From: Pirellulales bacterium
GTDB taxonomy: Bacteria > Planctomycetota > Planctomycetia > Pirellulales > DATAWG01
DNA length: 64,000 nt
Assembly: GCA_036267355.1 (NCBI GenBank)
Contig: DATAWG010000025.1
Span: 1-64,000, forward strand
Direction of reading: 5' to 3'
This document shows, piece after piece, positions 8,695 to 17,439 of the stretch; position 1 is the stretch's first letter, and each line of letters starts with the position of its first letter. A model generated the notes under the pieces. The model searched no databases, was not told the DNA's origin, and saw nothing but the letters and a program-made list of their open reading frames with translations. A program made the position numbers and the translations under genes.

Positions 8695-10224
8695 ATGCGC
8701 AACACACTTGCAACACAACTTCTGTTCGAGCTCTCCAAGCCGGGCCGGCGCGACGTGCGGTTGCCGAAGTCCGATGTGCCGGAAGTGGCGATCGACGAAC
8801 TGCTGCCGGCCGGCGCGATCGCCGCCGCGCCGCCGCCGCTGCCGGAATTGGCCGAGACGCAGATCGTGCGGCATTTTCTCAATCTTTCGACGCAGAACAT
8901 GTCGGTTGACACGCATTTCTACCCGCTCGGCTCGTGCACGATGAAATACAACCCGAAGCGGAACGAGCGGCTCGCCAATTTGCCCGGCATGGCCGATCTG
9001 CATCCCTATCAGCCCGAGGAAACGCTGCAAGGGATGCTCGAATTGCTTTACGCGATGCAGCAGATCTTGGCGGAAATCGCTGGGCTCGACGCGGTGTCGT
9101 TGCAGCCGGCGGCCGGAGCGCACGGCGAATTCACGGCGCTGATGGTGGCCGCCGCCTATTTCCGCGATCGCGGCGAACGGCGCACCAAGGTGCTCACTCC
9201 CGACAGCAGCCACGGCACCAATCCGGCCAGCGCCGCGATGGCCGGCTTCGAAACCGTCACCGTGAAAAGCGATTCCTCCGGCTGCGTCGATCTGGCCGAT
9301 CTGCGGACCAAGCTCGACGGCCAGACCGCCGTGTTCATGATCACCAACCCGAACACGCTGGGCCTGTTCGATCGGCAAGTGCGCACGATTGCCGACGAAG
9401 TCCATTCCCACGGAGGGCTGATCTATTTGGACGGGGCGAATATGAACGCCATTCTCGGCATTGCCCGGCCCGGCGATTTCGGGGCCGACCTGATGCATTT
9501 CAATCCGCACAAGACATTCAGCGGCCCGCACGGCGGCGGCGGTCCCGGGGCGGGGCCGATCGCGGTCCGCGCAATGCTCGAGCCCTATTTGCCCTCGCCG
9601 GTCGTCGTGAAAGTGGCGGAAAATATCAACGAGCAGGCCAATACGAAGCCGAGCAAGAATGGCGACGGCGCCGAGTGCCACGACTGCTATCGGCTCGCCT
9701 ACGACCGGCCGAAATCGATCGGCCGCGTGCGCAGCTTCATGGGCAATGTCGGCGTCCTCGTGCGGGCCTATTGCTACATTCGCACGTATGGCCCGGCCGG
9801 CTTGCGGGCGGTTTCGGAAAATGCCGTGCTTAGCGCCAATTATCTGCTCGCCCGAGTGAAGCACATCTTGCCCGTCCCGCATGGCGACCGTTGCCTGCAC
9901 GAATTCGTGGCCACGGCCGCGCGGCTCAAGGCGGAGCGCGGCGTGTCGGCGATGGATTTGGCGAAGCGACTGTTGGACTACGGTTTTCACGCCCCGACGG
10001 TTTATTTTCCGCTGACGGTCCGCGAATCGATGATGATCGAGCCGACCGAAACCGAAAGCAAGGAAACGCTCGATGCGTTTGCCGAAACGCTTTCTCGCAT
10101 CGTGGAGGAATCGCCCGAGCTATTGCACGACGCCCCACACACGACCGCGATCAGCCGTCCCGACGAAGTCGCCGCCGCGCGGAATCCCGTGCTCCACTGG
10201 TCGCCCGCCGGCGCGAAGCCCTAG
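8695..10224 (+). CDS. gcvPB: Glycine dehydrogenase (decarboxylating) subunit 2
   Basis: A 509-residue PLP-bearing half of the glycine cleavage P protein. The Schiff-base lysine is in HFNPHKTFSGPHGGGGPGAG. Other family segments are FYPLGSCTMKYNPK, PDSSHGTNPASAAMAGF, GLIYLDGANMNAILG and a C-terminal RESMMIEPTETE block. With gcvT, gcvH and gcvPA it supplies the glycine-specific part of the system. The L protein (lipoamide dehydrogenase) is not in this window. The last codons (ISRPDEVAAARNPVLHW) match the usual family C terminus. Confidence 0.95.
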   Translation: MRNTLATQLLFELSKPGRRDVRLPKSDVPEVAIDELLPAGAIAAAPPPLPELAETQIVRHFLNLSTQNMSVDTHFYPLGSCTMKYNPKRNERLANLPGMADLHPYQPEETLQGMLELLYAMQQILAEIAGLDAVSLQPAAGAHGEFTALMVAAAYFRDRGERRTKVLTPDSSHGTNPASAAMAGFETVTVKSDSSGCVDLADLRTKLDGQTAVFMITNPNTLGLFDRQVRTIADEVHSHGGLIYLDGANMNAILGIARPGDFGADLMHFNPHKTFSGPHGGGGPGAGPIAVRAMLEPYLPSPVVVKVAENINEQANTKPSKNGDGAECHDCYRLAYDRPKSIGRVRSFMGNVGVLVRAYCYIRTYGPAGLRAVSENAVLSANYLLARVKHILPVPHGDRCLHEFVATAARLKAERGVSAMDLAKRLLDYGFHAPTVYFPLTVRESMMIEPTETESKETLDAFAETLSRIVEESPELLHDAPHTTAISRPDEVAAARNPVLHWSPAGAKP

Positions 10225-10257
10225 CGAGGATTCGTCAGAGTTGTCCCGCAATTGCGA

Positions 10258-11130
10258 TCAGCCGCAAAAGCGGGCCGCCACTCCGCACTGCAATACCTTC
10301 GGGCCGGAAGTCGCGCGGAGCGTTAGTTCGCCGGAAGCAATCCTGCCGCTTCGACCGATGGATTTCACAGATTCGTCGATCATCTGCGCGGCAACTGCAT
10401 CGGCGATGCCGGGCGTATGGCAGCTCAGCAGCACGAGCGACGGAGTGCCGGCTAAGAGCGCGATGGCCCCGCGCAGTAAGCCCGGCAAATCGCGATCGAT
10501 CTTCCACGCTTGTCTCTTCGGACCATGCCCATAACTGGGCGGATCGAGAATCACTGCGTCATAGCGATTGCCGCGGGCCAATTCGCGTTCGACAAATCGG
10601 CGGGCATCTTCAATGATCCAGCGAATCGGCGCCGCCGATAAACCATTTGACTCGGCGTTTCGCCGAGCCCAAGCCACCGCGCCGCGGGCGCTATCGACAT
10701 GCACCACTTCGGCTCCGGCGGCGGCCGCCGCGATCGTGCTCCCGCCGGTATAAGCAAACAGGTTCAACAATTTCGGCCGCCTCGCCGGCCCCGCGCTCCG
10801 AAAGTCACGAACCCATTCGCCGATGAACCGCCAATTTTCCGCCTGCTCGGGAAACACTCCTAGATGCCCAAACTCGGTCGGCTTGAGTTCGAAGCGAATG
10901 CCGCAGAATTCAACGCTCCAGCTTTCCGGCAGCCCATCGGCTGGCAGCCATGTTCCGCGCTGCGGCGAAGCGCGAGCTGAAGGCTCGAATCGCGCCGTGG
11001 CTTGCGACCAATGGTCGCGCGATTGCGGATCCCGCGAAACGCCTTGCGTCCCAGCCGCTGGCCGATCAATCAGATACATTCCAAACCGCTCCAGCCGCCG
11101 CCCCTCGCCGAAGTCGATCAGTTCGTACAT
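10258..11130 (-). CDS. RlmI/RlmK-like class I SAM-dependent RNA methyltransferase
   Basis: A 290-residue protein with a Rossmann methyltransferase core. Motif I is LLNLFAYTGGSTIAAAAAGA, followed by VVHVDSARGAVAWARRNAESNGL; motif IV is AVILDPPSYGHGP. The DPPSYG form and the order match the RlmI/YccW-like family that modifies 23S rRNA, but here the protein has a short N-terminal domain and no PUA domain. The exact target base is unknown. It stands convergent to gcvPB, 34 bases away. Confidence 0.85.
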   Translation of the reverse strand: MYELIDFGEGRRLERFGMYLIDRPAAGTQGVSRDPQSRDHWSQATARFEPSARASPQRGTWLPADGLPESWSVEFCGIRFELKPTEFGHLGVFPEQAENWRFIGEWVRDFRSAGPARRPKLLNLFAYTGGSTIAAAAAGAEVVHVDSARGAVAWARRNAESNGLSAAPIRWIIEDARRFVERELARGNRYDAVILDPPSYGHGPKRQAWKIDRDLPGLLRGAIALLAGTPSLVLLSCHTPGIADAVAAQMIDESVKSIGRSGRIASGELTLRATSGPKVLQCGVAARFCG

Positions 11131-11161
11131 GCGCCGAGCCGTTTTGATACACCAACTGACC

Positions 11162-11569
11162 CTAGGGCAGAATTTCCACGGAAAGCTCCCAGAACTGGAG
11201 AAGTCGTAGATCGTTTGTTAGCACGATCCCGCAGCCGCCAACCATCGCGGCTGCCATATGGAGCGAGTCGACCGTGGAATACCTGCATGCGGCCCGGATC
11301 CTGGCAGCGGCGTCGCAAACGGCCGATGACAACGGCAGCACGGTTGTTTGGTTCCGGAAGTTCGAGAAATTCGCTGCGCGATAAGGTCATTGCGGCGTAG
11401 TGGCTGAATTAAGCATTCCAACCGTGTCAGATCACTCGTCGCGAGGACATCCCCCGCCCGCCCTGGCTGCGAGCAGGCGTGCATCTGCTCTCGCTCGAAA
11501 GGTCGGAGAGCCATCGATCGTATAGATTACGATTACGGCATCAAGGTAGATCAGCATCCTTGTAACCAT
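11162..11569 (-). pseudogene. PIN-domain (VapC-like) toxin, disrupted by frameshifts
   Basis: No single frame is open, but consecutive pieces in different frames join into one PIN-domain protein. They begin with MVTRMLIYLDAVIVIYTIDG, continue with DVLATSDLTRLECLIQPLRR after one frame change, then a short SEFLELPEPNN piece, and end with VDSLHMAAAMVGGCGIVLTN and LRLLQFWELSVEIL. Acidic residues expected in the PIN active site are visible (D in the first piece, the E of TRLE, the D of STVDSLH, the D of TNDLRL). At least two, probably three, frameshifts make the ORF nonfunctional unless they are sequencing errors. The antitoxin-like gene lies directly upstream. Confidence 0.75.
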
Positions 11570-11839
11570 GCACGGTGTTCTTCGTTATCTCGCGCACTCG
11601 CGCATCGTGGGCGTCGTCGGCTTCTCGATCCACGCCAGTTGCAGTGCCGACGAATCCGCGCCTTGCCTGGTCGGCTCTGATTTCCTGCAATACTGCCCAC
11701 CAATCCCTCTTCTCTCCCGATTGCTGCGGACGAACCGGTCTTGCACCACGATCCTTACTCGCTGCTGCTCTTCCAACGGCAACGGATGGTCGAGTTTCAA
11801 CATGCCGTTTTCGTAAATCGCGTCGAGTTCGTACAACAT
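11541..11839 (-). pseudogene. Antitoxin-like gene (DUF104/AF2212-like N terminus), frameshifted
   Basis: Translation from the ATG at 11839 gives MLYELDAIYENGMLKLDHPL and PLEEQQRVRIVVQD. This resembles the beta-strand N terminus of DUF104/AF2212-like antitoxins. About 40 codons in, near 11705-11720, the likely continuation switches frame to KRDWWAVLQEIRADQARRGF and ends at 11541, overlapping the start of the PIN toxin remnant. That overlap is the usual antitoxin-toxin arrangement. The family name rests on the short N-terminal similarity and the context. Confidence 0.6.
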
Positions 11840-11999
11840 CGGAATCACTTCCGGGTTCCTCTTCAATTGGCAATTGAATTGTAGCAAGCGGCGGCGCATC
11901 GTGAGGCGCGAAACGGCAGGTGGGCTTCCATCCCAGTCAGTTGGGCGCTGCGTTTGCGACGTTGCGCGCGCCTCACTGACCTCCGATCCCCCTCCGCTC

Positions 12000-12611
12000 C
12001 TACTCCGTCAGCGTACCCTTCGTGCTCGGCACGCCGGGCATGCGCGGGTCGGGCTCGACGGCCATTCGCAGGGCGCGGGCCGTCGCTTTGAATACCGCTT
12101 CGCTGATGTGATGGCTGTTGCGGCCGTGGTGCAAGATCACGTGCAGATTCATCAGCGCATTGGCGGCCACGGCTTGCCAAAAGTCTTCGACAAGCTCGCT
12201 ATCGAACTCGCCGATCTTGGGCGCGTTGAATGCCACCTGAAAAACCATCGCATACCGCCCGCTCAAATCGAGGGCCGAGGTGACGAGCGTTTCTTCCATC
12301 GGCAGCGTGAAATGACCGTAGCGGCGGATGCCCTTTTTATCGCCGAGCGCCTGGCGAATGGCTTGCCCGAGAGCGATGCCGGTGTCTTCGACCGTGTGGT
12401 GCTGATCGACGTGCAAATCGCCCTCGGCTTCGACGACCAGATCGAAGGCCGCGTGCTTGGCCAACAGCGTGAGCATGTGGTCGAAGAAGCCGATGCCGGT
12501 CGCGATGCGGCTTGTGCCGCCGCCGTCGATCGAAAGCTCGACGCGGATTTTGGTCTCCGCGGTGTGGCGGTCGATCTGGGCCGTGCGCGGCGTGGGCGAT
12601 TGTGTCGTCAT
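12000..12611 (-). CDS. hisB: Imidazoleglycerol-phosphate dehydratase
   Basis: A 203-residue monofunctional IGP dehydratase, catalysing the sixth step of histidine synthesis. The paired manganese-binding motifs DQHHTVED and HHGRNSHH are intact, as is the N-terminal GIGFFDHML. Length is normal for the monofunctional enzyme, with no HisB phosphatase domain. It is last in the minus-strand series hisD-hisC-hisB, 36 bases after hisC, so the three are probably one transcript interrupted by repeats. Confidence 0.96.
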   Translation of the reverse strand: MTTQSPTPRTAQIDRHTAETKIRVELSIDGGGTSRIATGIGFFDHMLTLLAKHAAFDLVVEAEGDLHVDQHHTVEDTGIALGQAIRQALGDKKGIRRYGHFTLPMEETLVTSALDLSGRYAMVFQVAFNAPKIGEFDSELVEDFWQAVAANALMNLHVILHHGRNSHHISEAVFKATARALRMAVEPDPRMPGVPSTKGTLTE

Positions 12612-12647
12612 TCCGTCTCTCTTATGCCACTGGCTTTTTAGATCCGC

Positions 12648-13697
12648 CTACACCATCCGCGAAAGCGCCGCCAGGCAGACATCGACCTGCTCCGGCGTGC
12701 CGACGGAAATTCGCAGGCCGTCCCCCCAACCGGCATAATCCATATATCGCACCAGAATTTGCTCTTCCTTAAGTCGCTCGTACAGCGGCCGAACCGCCAG
12801 CGACGGATGCGGGCACCAGACAAAATTAGCCTGTGATTCGACCGCCGCGAAGCCCAACCCACGCATTCCAGCGGTCAATTTCAACCTGGAAGCGAGGATT
12901 TTCTTTCGATTCTCGGCCAGCCAAGCTTGATCGTCGATCGCGGCCGTGGCGGCGGCGATCGATAGCGAGTCGCAATTATAGGAATCCTTCACTTTCACAA
13001 GCTGCTCGATCACTTGCGGCTGGGCCACCAAGAAACCAAACCGCAGCCCCGCCAGCGCATACGACTTGCTGAGCGTTCGCGAAACCATGATTTTCTCGTT
13101 CTGCCCAACCAGGCTGACGCAATTCACTTCGGCAAAATCGACATACGCCTCGTCGACCAACAGCGGGCAAGGCAACCGCTCGGCCAATTCCAGAATCTTC
13201 GCCGGCGGTAGCACCGTGCCCGACGGACTGTTGGGGTTCGGCAGGAAAGCCAATTTCAATCGCGGCCGAGCGGCCGCGAAATTGTCGCCGAGCGACCAAT
13301 CGGCGTGAAACCGGATTTCCTCGGCTTCGGCCCCTTGCAACTGGGCAAGCGTCTTGTAAAGGATGTAGCTCGGGTACGGCAATCGCAAGCAATCCGATTG
13401 GCCGACGAAAGCGCGGGTAACGATCGTCAGAATATCGTCGCTGCCGTTGCCACACACGATCCAGTTCGGCTCGACGCCCAGCACGGCGGCGGCCCGAACG
13501 CGAAAGGCCTCGGCCAGCGGATCGGGATATTTCCGCAAGCCGCGCTCGACGACCGCCGCGATCGCCCGGCCCACTGCCGGCGAACAAGAGTAGGGATTTT
13601 CGTTGGTGTTGAGCTTGATGAATTTCGCGCGGCCGCGCGGTTGCTCCCCCGGCACGTAGCCCTTCATGCTCGCGATTTCCGGCCGAACGAAAGTCAT
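12648..13697 (-). CDS. hisC: Histidinol-phosphate aminotransferase
   Basis: A 349-residue fold-type I PLP aminotransferase converting imidazole acetol phosphate to histidinol phosphate. The PLP lysine is in SRTLSKSYALAGLRFGF. The segments KLNTNENPY, NGSDDILTIVTRAF, NPNSPSGT and DEAYVDFA are all present. It begins at ATG 180 bases after the hisD stop, with a family B repeat in that gap, and is followed closely by hisB. Confidence 0.95.
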   Translation of the reverse strand: MTFVRPEIASMKGYVPGEQPRGRAKFIKLNTNENPYSCSPAVGRAIAAVVERGLRKYPDPLAEAFRVRAAAVLGVEPNWIVCGNGSDDILTIVTRAFVGQSDCLRLPYPSYILYKTLAQLQGAEAEEIRFHADWSLGDNFAAARPRLKLAFLPNPNSPSGTVLPPAKILELAERLPCPLLVDEAYVDFAEVNCVSLVGQNEKIMVSRTLSKSYALAGLRFGFLVAQPQVIEQLVKVKDSYNCDSLSIAAATAAIDDQAWLAENRKKILASRLKLTAGMRGLGFAAVESQANFVWCPHPSLAVRPLYERLKEEQILVRYMDYAGWGDGLRISVGTPEQVDVCLAALSRMV

Positions 13698-13765
13698 GCG
13701 ATGAAGTGTCTTGGGTTTTATCTATTCCTGTCCAATTCGCAAAATCGGCGTCTAGCGTGGCGCCG

Positions 13766-13839
13766 TCCTCGCTAACGCTTCGGGCTAGTATGGCCGCCAC
13801 GTTGTCGGCAGAAGTACTAACCCGAAGCGTTGGCGAGGG
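13766..13839. repeat. Family B palindrome between hisD and hisC
   Basis: Inverted copies CCTCGCTAACGCTTCGGGCT and AACCCGAAGCGTTGGCGAGG enclose about 34 bases. The core matches the family B repeats found elsewhere in the window. It lies inside the presumed his transcript. Confidence 0.85.
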
Positions 13840-13877
13840 ACGCCTCGTTACAAGGTTCTCACCGTAAAACAATTCCC

Positions 13878-15242
13878 TCAGCCGTTCACCCGACGCCGCA
13901 CGCTCGCCCAATGGGCCGACAATCCTTCCTTTTCCGCCAGCGCGCGAATATCGCCGGCCACCGCTTCGAGCGCCGCCCGATCGAACGCAATCACGCTTCC
14001 CGAGCGTAAAAAGTCGTTGGCGGAAAGTCCGCTTGCGAAACGGGCCGTGCCGCCCGTGGGCAACACGTGCGACGGACCGGCGGCATAGTCGCCCAGCGCC
14101 ACGGGACTAAAATGCCCCAAAAAAGCAGCGCCGGCGTTGGGAATTTTTTCCAAGAGCCGCTCCGCTTCGTCGGTGGCGATGTGCAAATGTTCGGGCGCGA
14201 TCTGGTTCGCCAAATCCGCCGCTTCGTCGGCCGATCGCACCTGCACCAGCGCCCCAAACTGTTCCAAACTTTGTCGCGCCAATTCGCCGCGTTCCAACTC
14301 GGCCAACTGGCGGTTCAACTCCTCGGCGACGTCGTCCAACAGACCGGGGCTCCAACTAATCAAGACACTCGCTCCCGGCGCATGTTCGGCTTGAGCAATC
14401 AGATCGGCGGCAACGCGATCGGCTTGTGCCGAATCGTCGGCAATCACGACCACTTCGCTCGGCCCGGCGATCGAATCGATGTCGACGTCGCCGAAGACGA
14501 ACCGCTTGGCAAGCGCCACGAACAGATTGCCCGGCCCGACGATCTTATCGACGCGTGGAATCCCCTCGACGCCGTAGGCCAGCGCGGCGACGGCCTGCGC
14601 GCCCCCCATGCGATACACTTCGCTTACGCCAAGCTCATGGCACGTGGCAAGCAGATCGGCATTGTAGGCACCAAAGGTGGTCGGCGGAGCGACGACCGCC
14701 ATTTCGGCAACGCCGGCCGCTTGCGCCGGCACAACGGTCATCAGCACCGTCGATGGATAGGCAGCCGCGCCGCCGGGCACACAAATTCCCACTCGCCGCA
14801 AAGGAAGATAACGTTGCCGCAAATAGCCGCCGCCGGCCACTTCCAAGCGAACGTCGCCGGTCAAGATCGCCGTTTGAAAACGCAAAATGTTTTCGCGCAC
14901 GCGCCGCACGGCGGCCAAAAATTCGCCGGATGCCGCAGCATGGGCCGCCGCTAAATCCGCCGCGGGAACTCGAATTGTTTCGGGCGAAAGCCGAGCACGA
15001 TCGATGCGGGCCGAATAATCGAGAACGGCCGCCATGCCCTTAGCGCGAACGTCGCTACAGATCCGCTCGACGACTTGGGGGGGCGAAAGCGGTTCGCCGA
15101 ACACTTCGATCGTCCGCCGCCGGCCCGCTTCGCTCACCACGCCTTCGCGCGGATTGAGCCGCTCGCGCAATTCGGCCAGCGCTCGGCCGACATCGTAATC
15201 GCGCGTGTCGAACCGTGGGATCTTGAGTGGAATCGGCGGCAT
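13878..15242 (-). CDS. hisD: Histidinol dehydrogenase
   Basis: This zinc enzyme oxidises L-histidinol to L-histidine in two NAD-dependent steps. The start at 15242 gives 454 residues (MPPIPLKIPRF...). In-frame ATGs at 15278 and 15314 would add 12 or 24 residues with no obvious homology. Family marks are CVPGGAAAYPSTVLMT, KIVGPGNLFVALAKR, DSIAGPSEVVVIAD, the catalytic APEHLHI and LPTGGTARFASGLS. It is first of the hisD-hisC-hisB group. hisF lies 35 kb away in the opposite direction and the other his genes are not in the window. Confidence 0.94.
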   Translation of the reverse strand: MPPIPLKIPRFDTRDYDVGRALAELRERLNPREGVVSEAGRRRTIEVFGEPLSPPQVVERICSDVRAKGMAAVLDYSARIDRARLSPETIRVPAADLAAAHAAASGEFLAAVRRVRENILRFQTAILTGDVRLEVAGGGYLRQRYLPLRRVGICVPGGAAAYPSTVLMTVVPAQAAGVAEMAVVAPPTTFGAYNADLLATCHELGVSEVYRMGGAQAVAALAYGVEGIPRVDKIVGPGNLFVALAKRFVFGDVDIDSIAGPSEVVVIADDSAQADRVAADLIAQAEHAPGASVLISWSPGLLDDVAEELNRQLAELERGELARQSLEQFGALVQVRSADEAADLANQIAPEHLHIATDEAERLLEKIPNAGAAFLGHFSPVALGDYAAGPSHVLPTGGTARFASGLSANDFLRSGSVIAFDRAALEAVAGDIRALAEKEGLSAHWASVRRRVNG

Positions 15243-15375
15243 GCGGCGGCTCTTTTCATTCGATTCGCCAAGCGCCATAATGCGGCATCCGACGATCGAA
15301 ATGGGCGTCGGCATACTATTGAAGCGTGGGGCGGGCGGCGTGTCTACGGGGCCATGGGTAGTGGTACGGTTTACC

Positions 15376-15437
15376 GTAGGTCGGCCTTTCTAGGCTGACG
15401 GAGCCCGAGGAATGTCAGATTGGAAAGCCTGACCTAC
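15376..15437. repeat. Family D imperfect palindrome upstream of hisD
   Basis: Arms at 15376-15399 (GTAGGTCGGCCTTTCTAGGC...) and 15414-15437 (...GAAAGCCTGACCTAC) pair imperfectly over 24 bases. The same GTAGGTC/AAAGCC vocabulary returns as a double copy directly in front of hisF at 50461-50521. It occupies the divergent gap between hisD and the threonine aldolase. Confidence 0.7.
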
Positions 15438-15516
15438 TTGAAGACGTGCCACTACCGTGCGTAGCGGGCCGTGGCCGAACGGCGGGCGAACCCCCCGGGG
15501 GAATCTATAACAGACC

Positions 15517-16587
15517 ATGATGACGCCAACAGCAAGCACCGGCCGGATTCTGGATTTTCGCAGCGACACGCTTACCAAGCCCTCGGCCGGGATGCGGGCC
15601 GCGATGGCGGCCGCCGAGGTCGGCGACGACGTGTTCCATGAAGACCCCACCGTCGCCCGGCTCGAAGAACGAATCGCCGGCTTGTTGGGCAAAGACGCGG
15701 CGCTCTTCGTCCCCAGCGGAACGATGTCGAACCAAATCGGCCTGCGGCTCCACTGCCGCGGCGGGGATGAATTCCTCTGCGAAGCCGGTTGCCATATCTT
15801 CAATTTCGAACAATCGGCTTACGCGCAACTGAGCGGAATCGCGGCCCAGCCGATCGAAGGGCGGTTCGGCATCCTGAAATTGGAGCAACTCGCCGGCCGC
15901 ATTCGAGCCGACAACGACCATGCCCCGATCACCCGCTTGCTCGCGCTCGAGATCACGCACAATCGCGGCGCGGGACGGATTCAGCCGCTCGACAGCGTCG
16001 CCGAGCTTTGCGGCTGGGCTCACGAGCATGGCCTATCGACCCATTTGGACGGCGCCCGGCTTTTCAACGCGGTCGTCGTCACGGGAACGTCGGCCATCGA
16101 TTGGGCCAAGCACTTCGATACGGTCAGCGTTTGTTTCAGCAAGGGGCTGGGGGCGCCGATCGGTTCGGCCATTTGCGGTTCGCGCGAGATCATGCGGCAA
16201 GCTCGCCGGCACCGGAAAGTGTTTGGCGGGGGCATGCGGCAAGCCGGAGTCATCGCGGCCGCCGCCCTCTACGCGCTGGAGAACAATATCCTCCGCTTGT
16301 CCGACGACCATGCCAACGCAGGGCGGTTGGCCAACCTGGTTCGCGAGATCGACGCCCTGTCGCTGACGCCGCCGGAAATCGATTCGAATATCGTGATCTT
16401 CCACGTCGAACCGGAGCTAGGCACGGCCGAGCAATTCGCGGCCCGTCTCAAGCAACATGGCTTGCTGACGCTGGCGATCGGCCATCAATCGGTTCGAATG
16501 GTGACGCATTTGGACGTCGACCGCGACGACGTCGAAGCCGCCGGCGAAGTGTTGCGCACCGTGGCGAGCGGTGCTGCCACTATTTGA
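15517..16587 (+). CDS. ltaE: Low-specificity threonine aldolase
   Basis: A 356-residue fold-type I PLP enzyme that cleaves threonine or allo-threonine to glycine and acetaldehyde. The N-terminal DFRSDTLTKPS, GDDVFHEDPTV, LFVPSGTMSNQ and the PLP lysine in SVCFSKGLGAPIGSAICGS are intact. ATG occurs twice in tandem at the start, so the first codon is uncertain by one. A gene that makes glycine fits the glycine cleavage genes 5 kb away, although the two are not in one transcript. It runs directly into tatD. Confidence 0.92.
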   Translation: MMTPTASTGRILDFRSDTLTKPSAGMRAAMAAAEVGDDVFHEDPTVARLEERIAGLLGKDAALFVPSGTMSNQIGLRLHCRGGDEFLCEAGCHIFNFEQSAYAQLSGIAAQPIEGRFGILKLEQLAGRIRADNDHAPITRLLALEITHNRGAGRIQPLDSVAELCGWAHEHGLSTHLDGARLFNAVVVTGTSAIDWAKHFDTVSVCFSKGLGAPIGSAICGSREIMRQARRHRKVFGGGMRQAGVIAAAALYALENNILRLSDDHANAGRLANLVREIDALSLTPPEIDSNIVIFHVEPELGTAEQFAARLKQHGLLTLAIGHQSVRMVTHLDVDRDDVEAAGEVLRTVASGAATI

Positions 16588-16635
16588 TTGGCGCGATTTG
16601 CCGCCTTCCGATCATCGATTCGCCCAGGCCAAGCC

Positions 16636-17409
16636 ATGCTGCTCTTCGACACGCACTGCCATCTCGATCAGACGGATTTCGATGCCGATCGAATCGCCGT
16701 AATCGAGCGGGCACACGCGGCGGGCGTCGCCACGATGGTGGCAATCGGAGTCTCTGCCGATTCGAGCGCCGCGGTGCTGCGGTTGGCAGGCGAGCATGCG
16801 CCCGTGTATGCCGCGGTCGGCATTCATCCAAATTATTGCGCCGAGGCGGCCGACGGAGATTGGGACCGTGTCGTTGGGCTCTCCGCCGAGCCGCGCATCG
16901 TCGCGCTAGGCGAAACCGGCTTGGATCAGTATCGCGATCATGCTCCCTTGGCTCTGCAGCAGGATTATTTCGACCGCCATTTGCGGCTGTCACAGGCGCG
17001 CGATCTGCCGTTCATCGTGCACACGCGGGAAAGCCAGGCCGAGGTGCTGGCGATGTTGCGCGAAGCCCGGCGCCGTGGACTCCTGAGCGGCGTGATGCAT
17101 TCATTTACCGGCGACGTTGCGACGGCGGCCGAATGCGTGGCGCTCGGGATGTATATCAGCTTCGCCGGAATGGCGACATTCAAGAAGGCCGACGATTTGC
17201 GGGCCGTAGCGGCGACGGTGCCGAGCGATCGGATTCTGGTCGAAACGGATAGTCCCTATCTGTCGCCGCATCCACTCCGCGGCAAGCGGAACGAACCCGC
17301 AAACGTCGCGCTCACGGCGGCATGCCTGGCAAATGTGCGCGGCCTGAGCGCCGAAGCGTTCGCGGCGCAAACCACCGCGAACGCCCGGCGCCTGTTTCGT
17401 ATAAGCTGA
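16636..17409 (+). CDS. tatD: TatD family metal-dependent DNase
   Basis: A 257-residue TIM-barrel metallohydrolase. Its metal ligands are visible in DTHCHLD at the N terminus, GETGLDQYRDHAP, PFIVHTRESQ, MHSFTG and ETDSPYLSPHPLRGKRNEP. TatD proteins are 3'-5' exonucleases acting on DNA and possibly other substrates. A TTG codon at 16588 would add 16 unlike residues, so the ATG at 16636 is chosen. It begins 48 bases after the threonine aldolase stop and ends convergent to the large envelope gene. Confidence 0.93.
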   Translation: MLLFDTHCHLDQTDFDADRIAVIERAHAAGVATMVAIGVSADSSAAVLRLAGEHAPVYAAVGIHPNYCAEAADGDWDRVVGLSAEPRIVALGETGLDQYRDHAPLALQQDYFDRHLRLSQARDLPFIVHTRESQAEVLAMLREARRRGLLSGVMHSFTGDVATAAECVALGMYISFAGMATFKKADDLRAVAATVPSDRILVETDSPYLSPHPLRGKRNEPANVALTAACLANVRGLSAEAFAAQTTANARRLFRIS

Positions 17410-17439
17410 CGCCGCCCTGAATGCTTAACCCGAGGCAGC

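Noticed and set aside
8227-9990. Long minus-strand open frame opposite gcvPA/gcvPB
   Set aside because: It overlaps two well-identified genes and shows no domain pattern.
15789-17252. 487-codon plus-strand frame across ltaE and tatD
   Set aside because: It is a third-frame, arginine-rich shadow; both genes in the other frame have full motifs.
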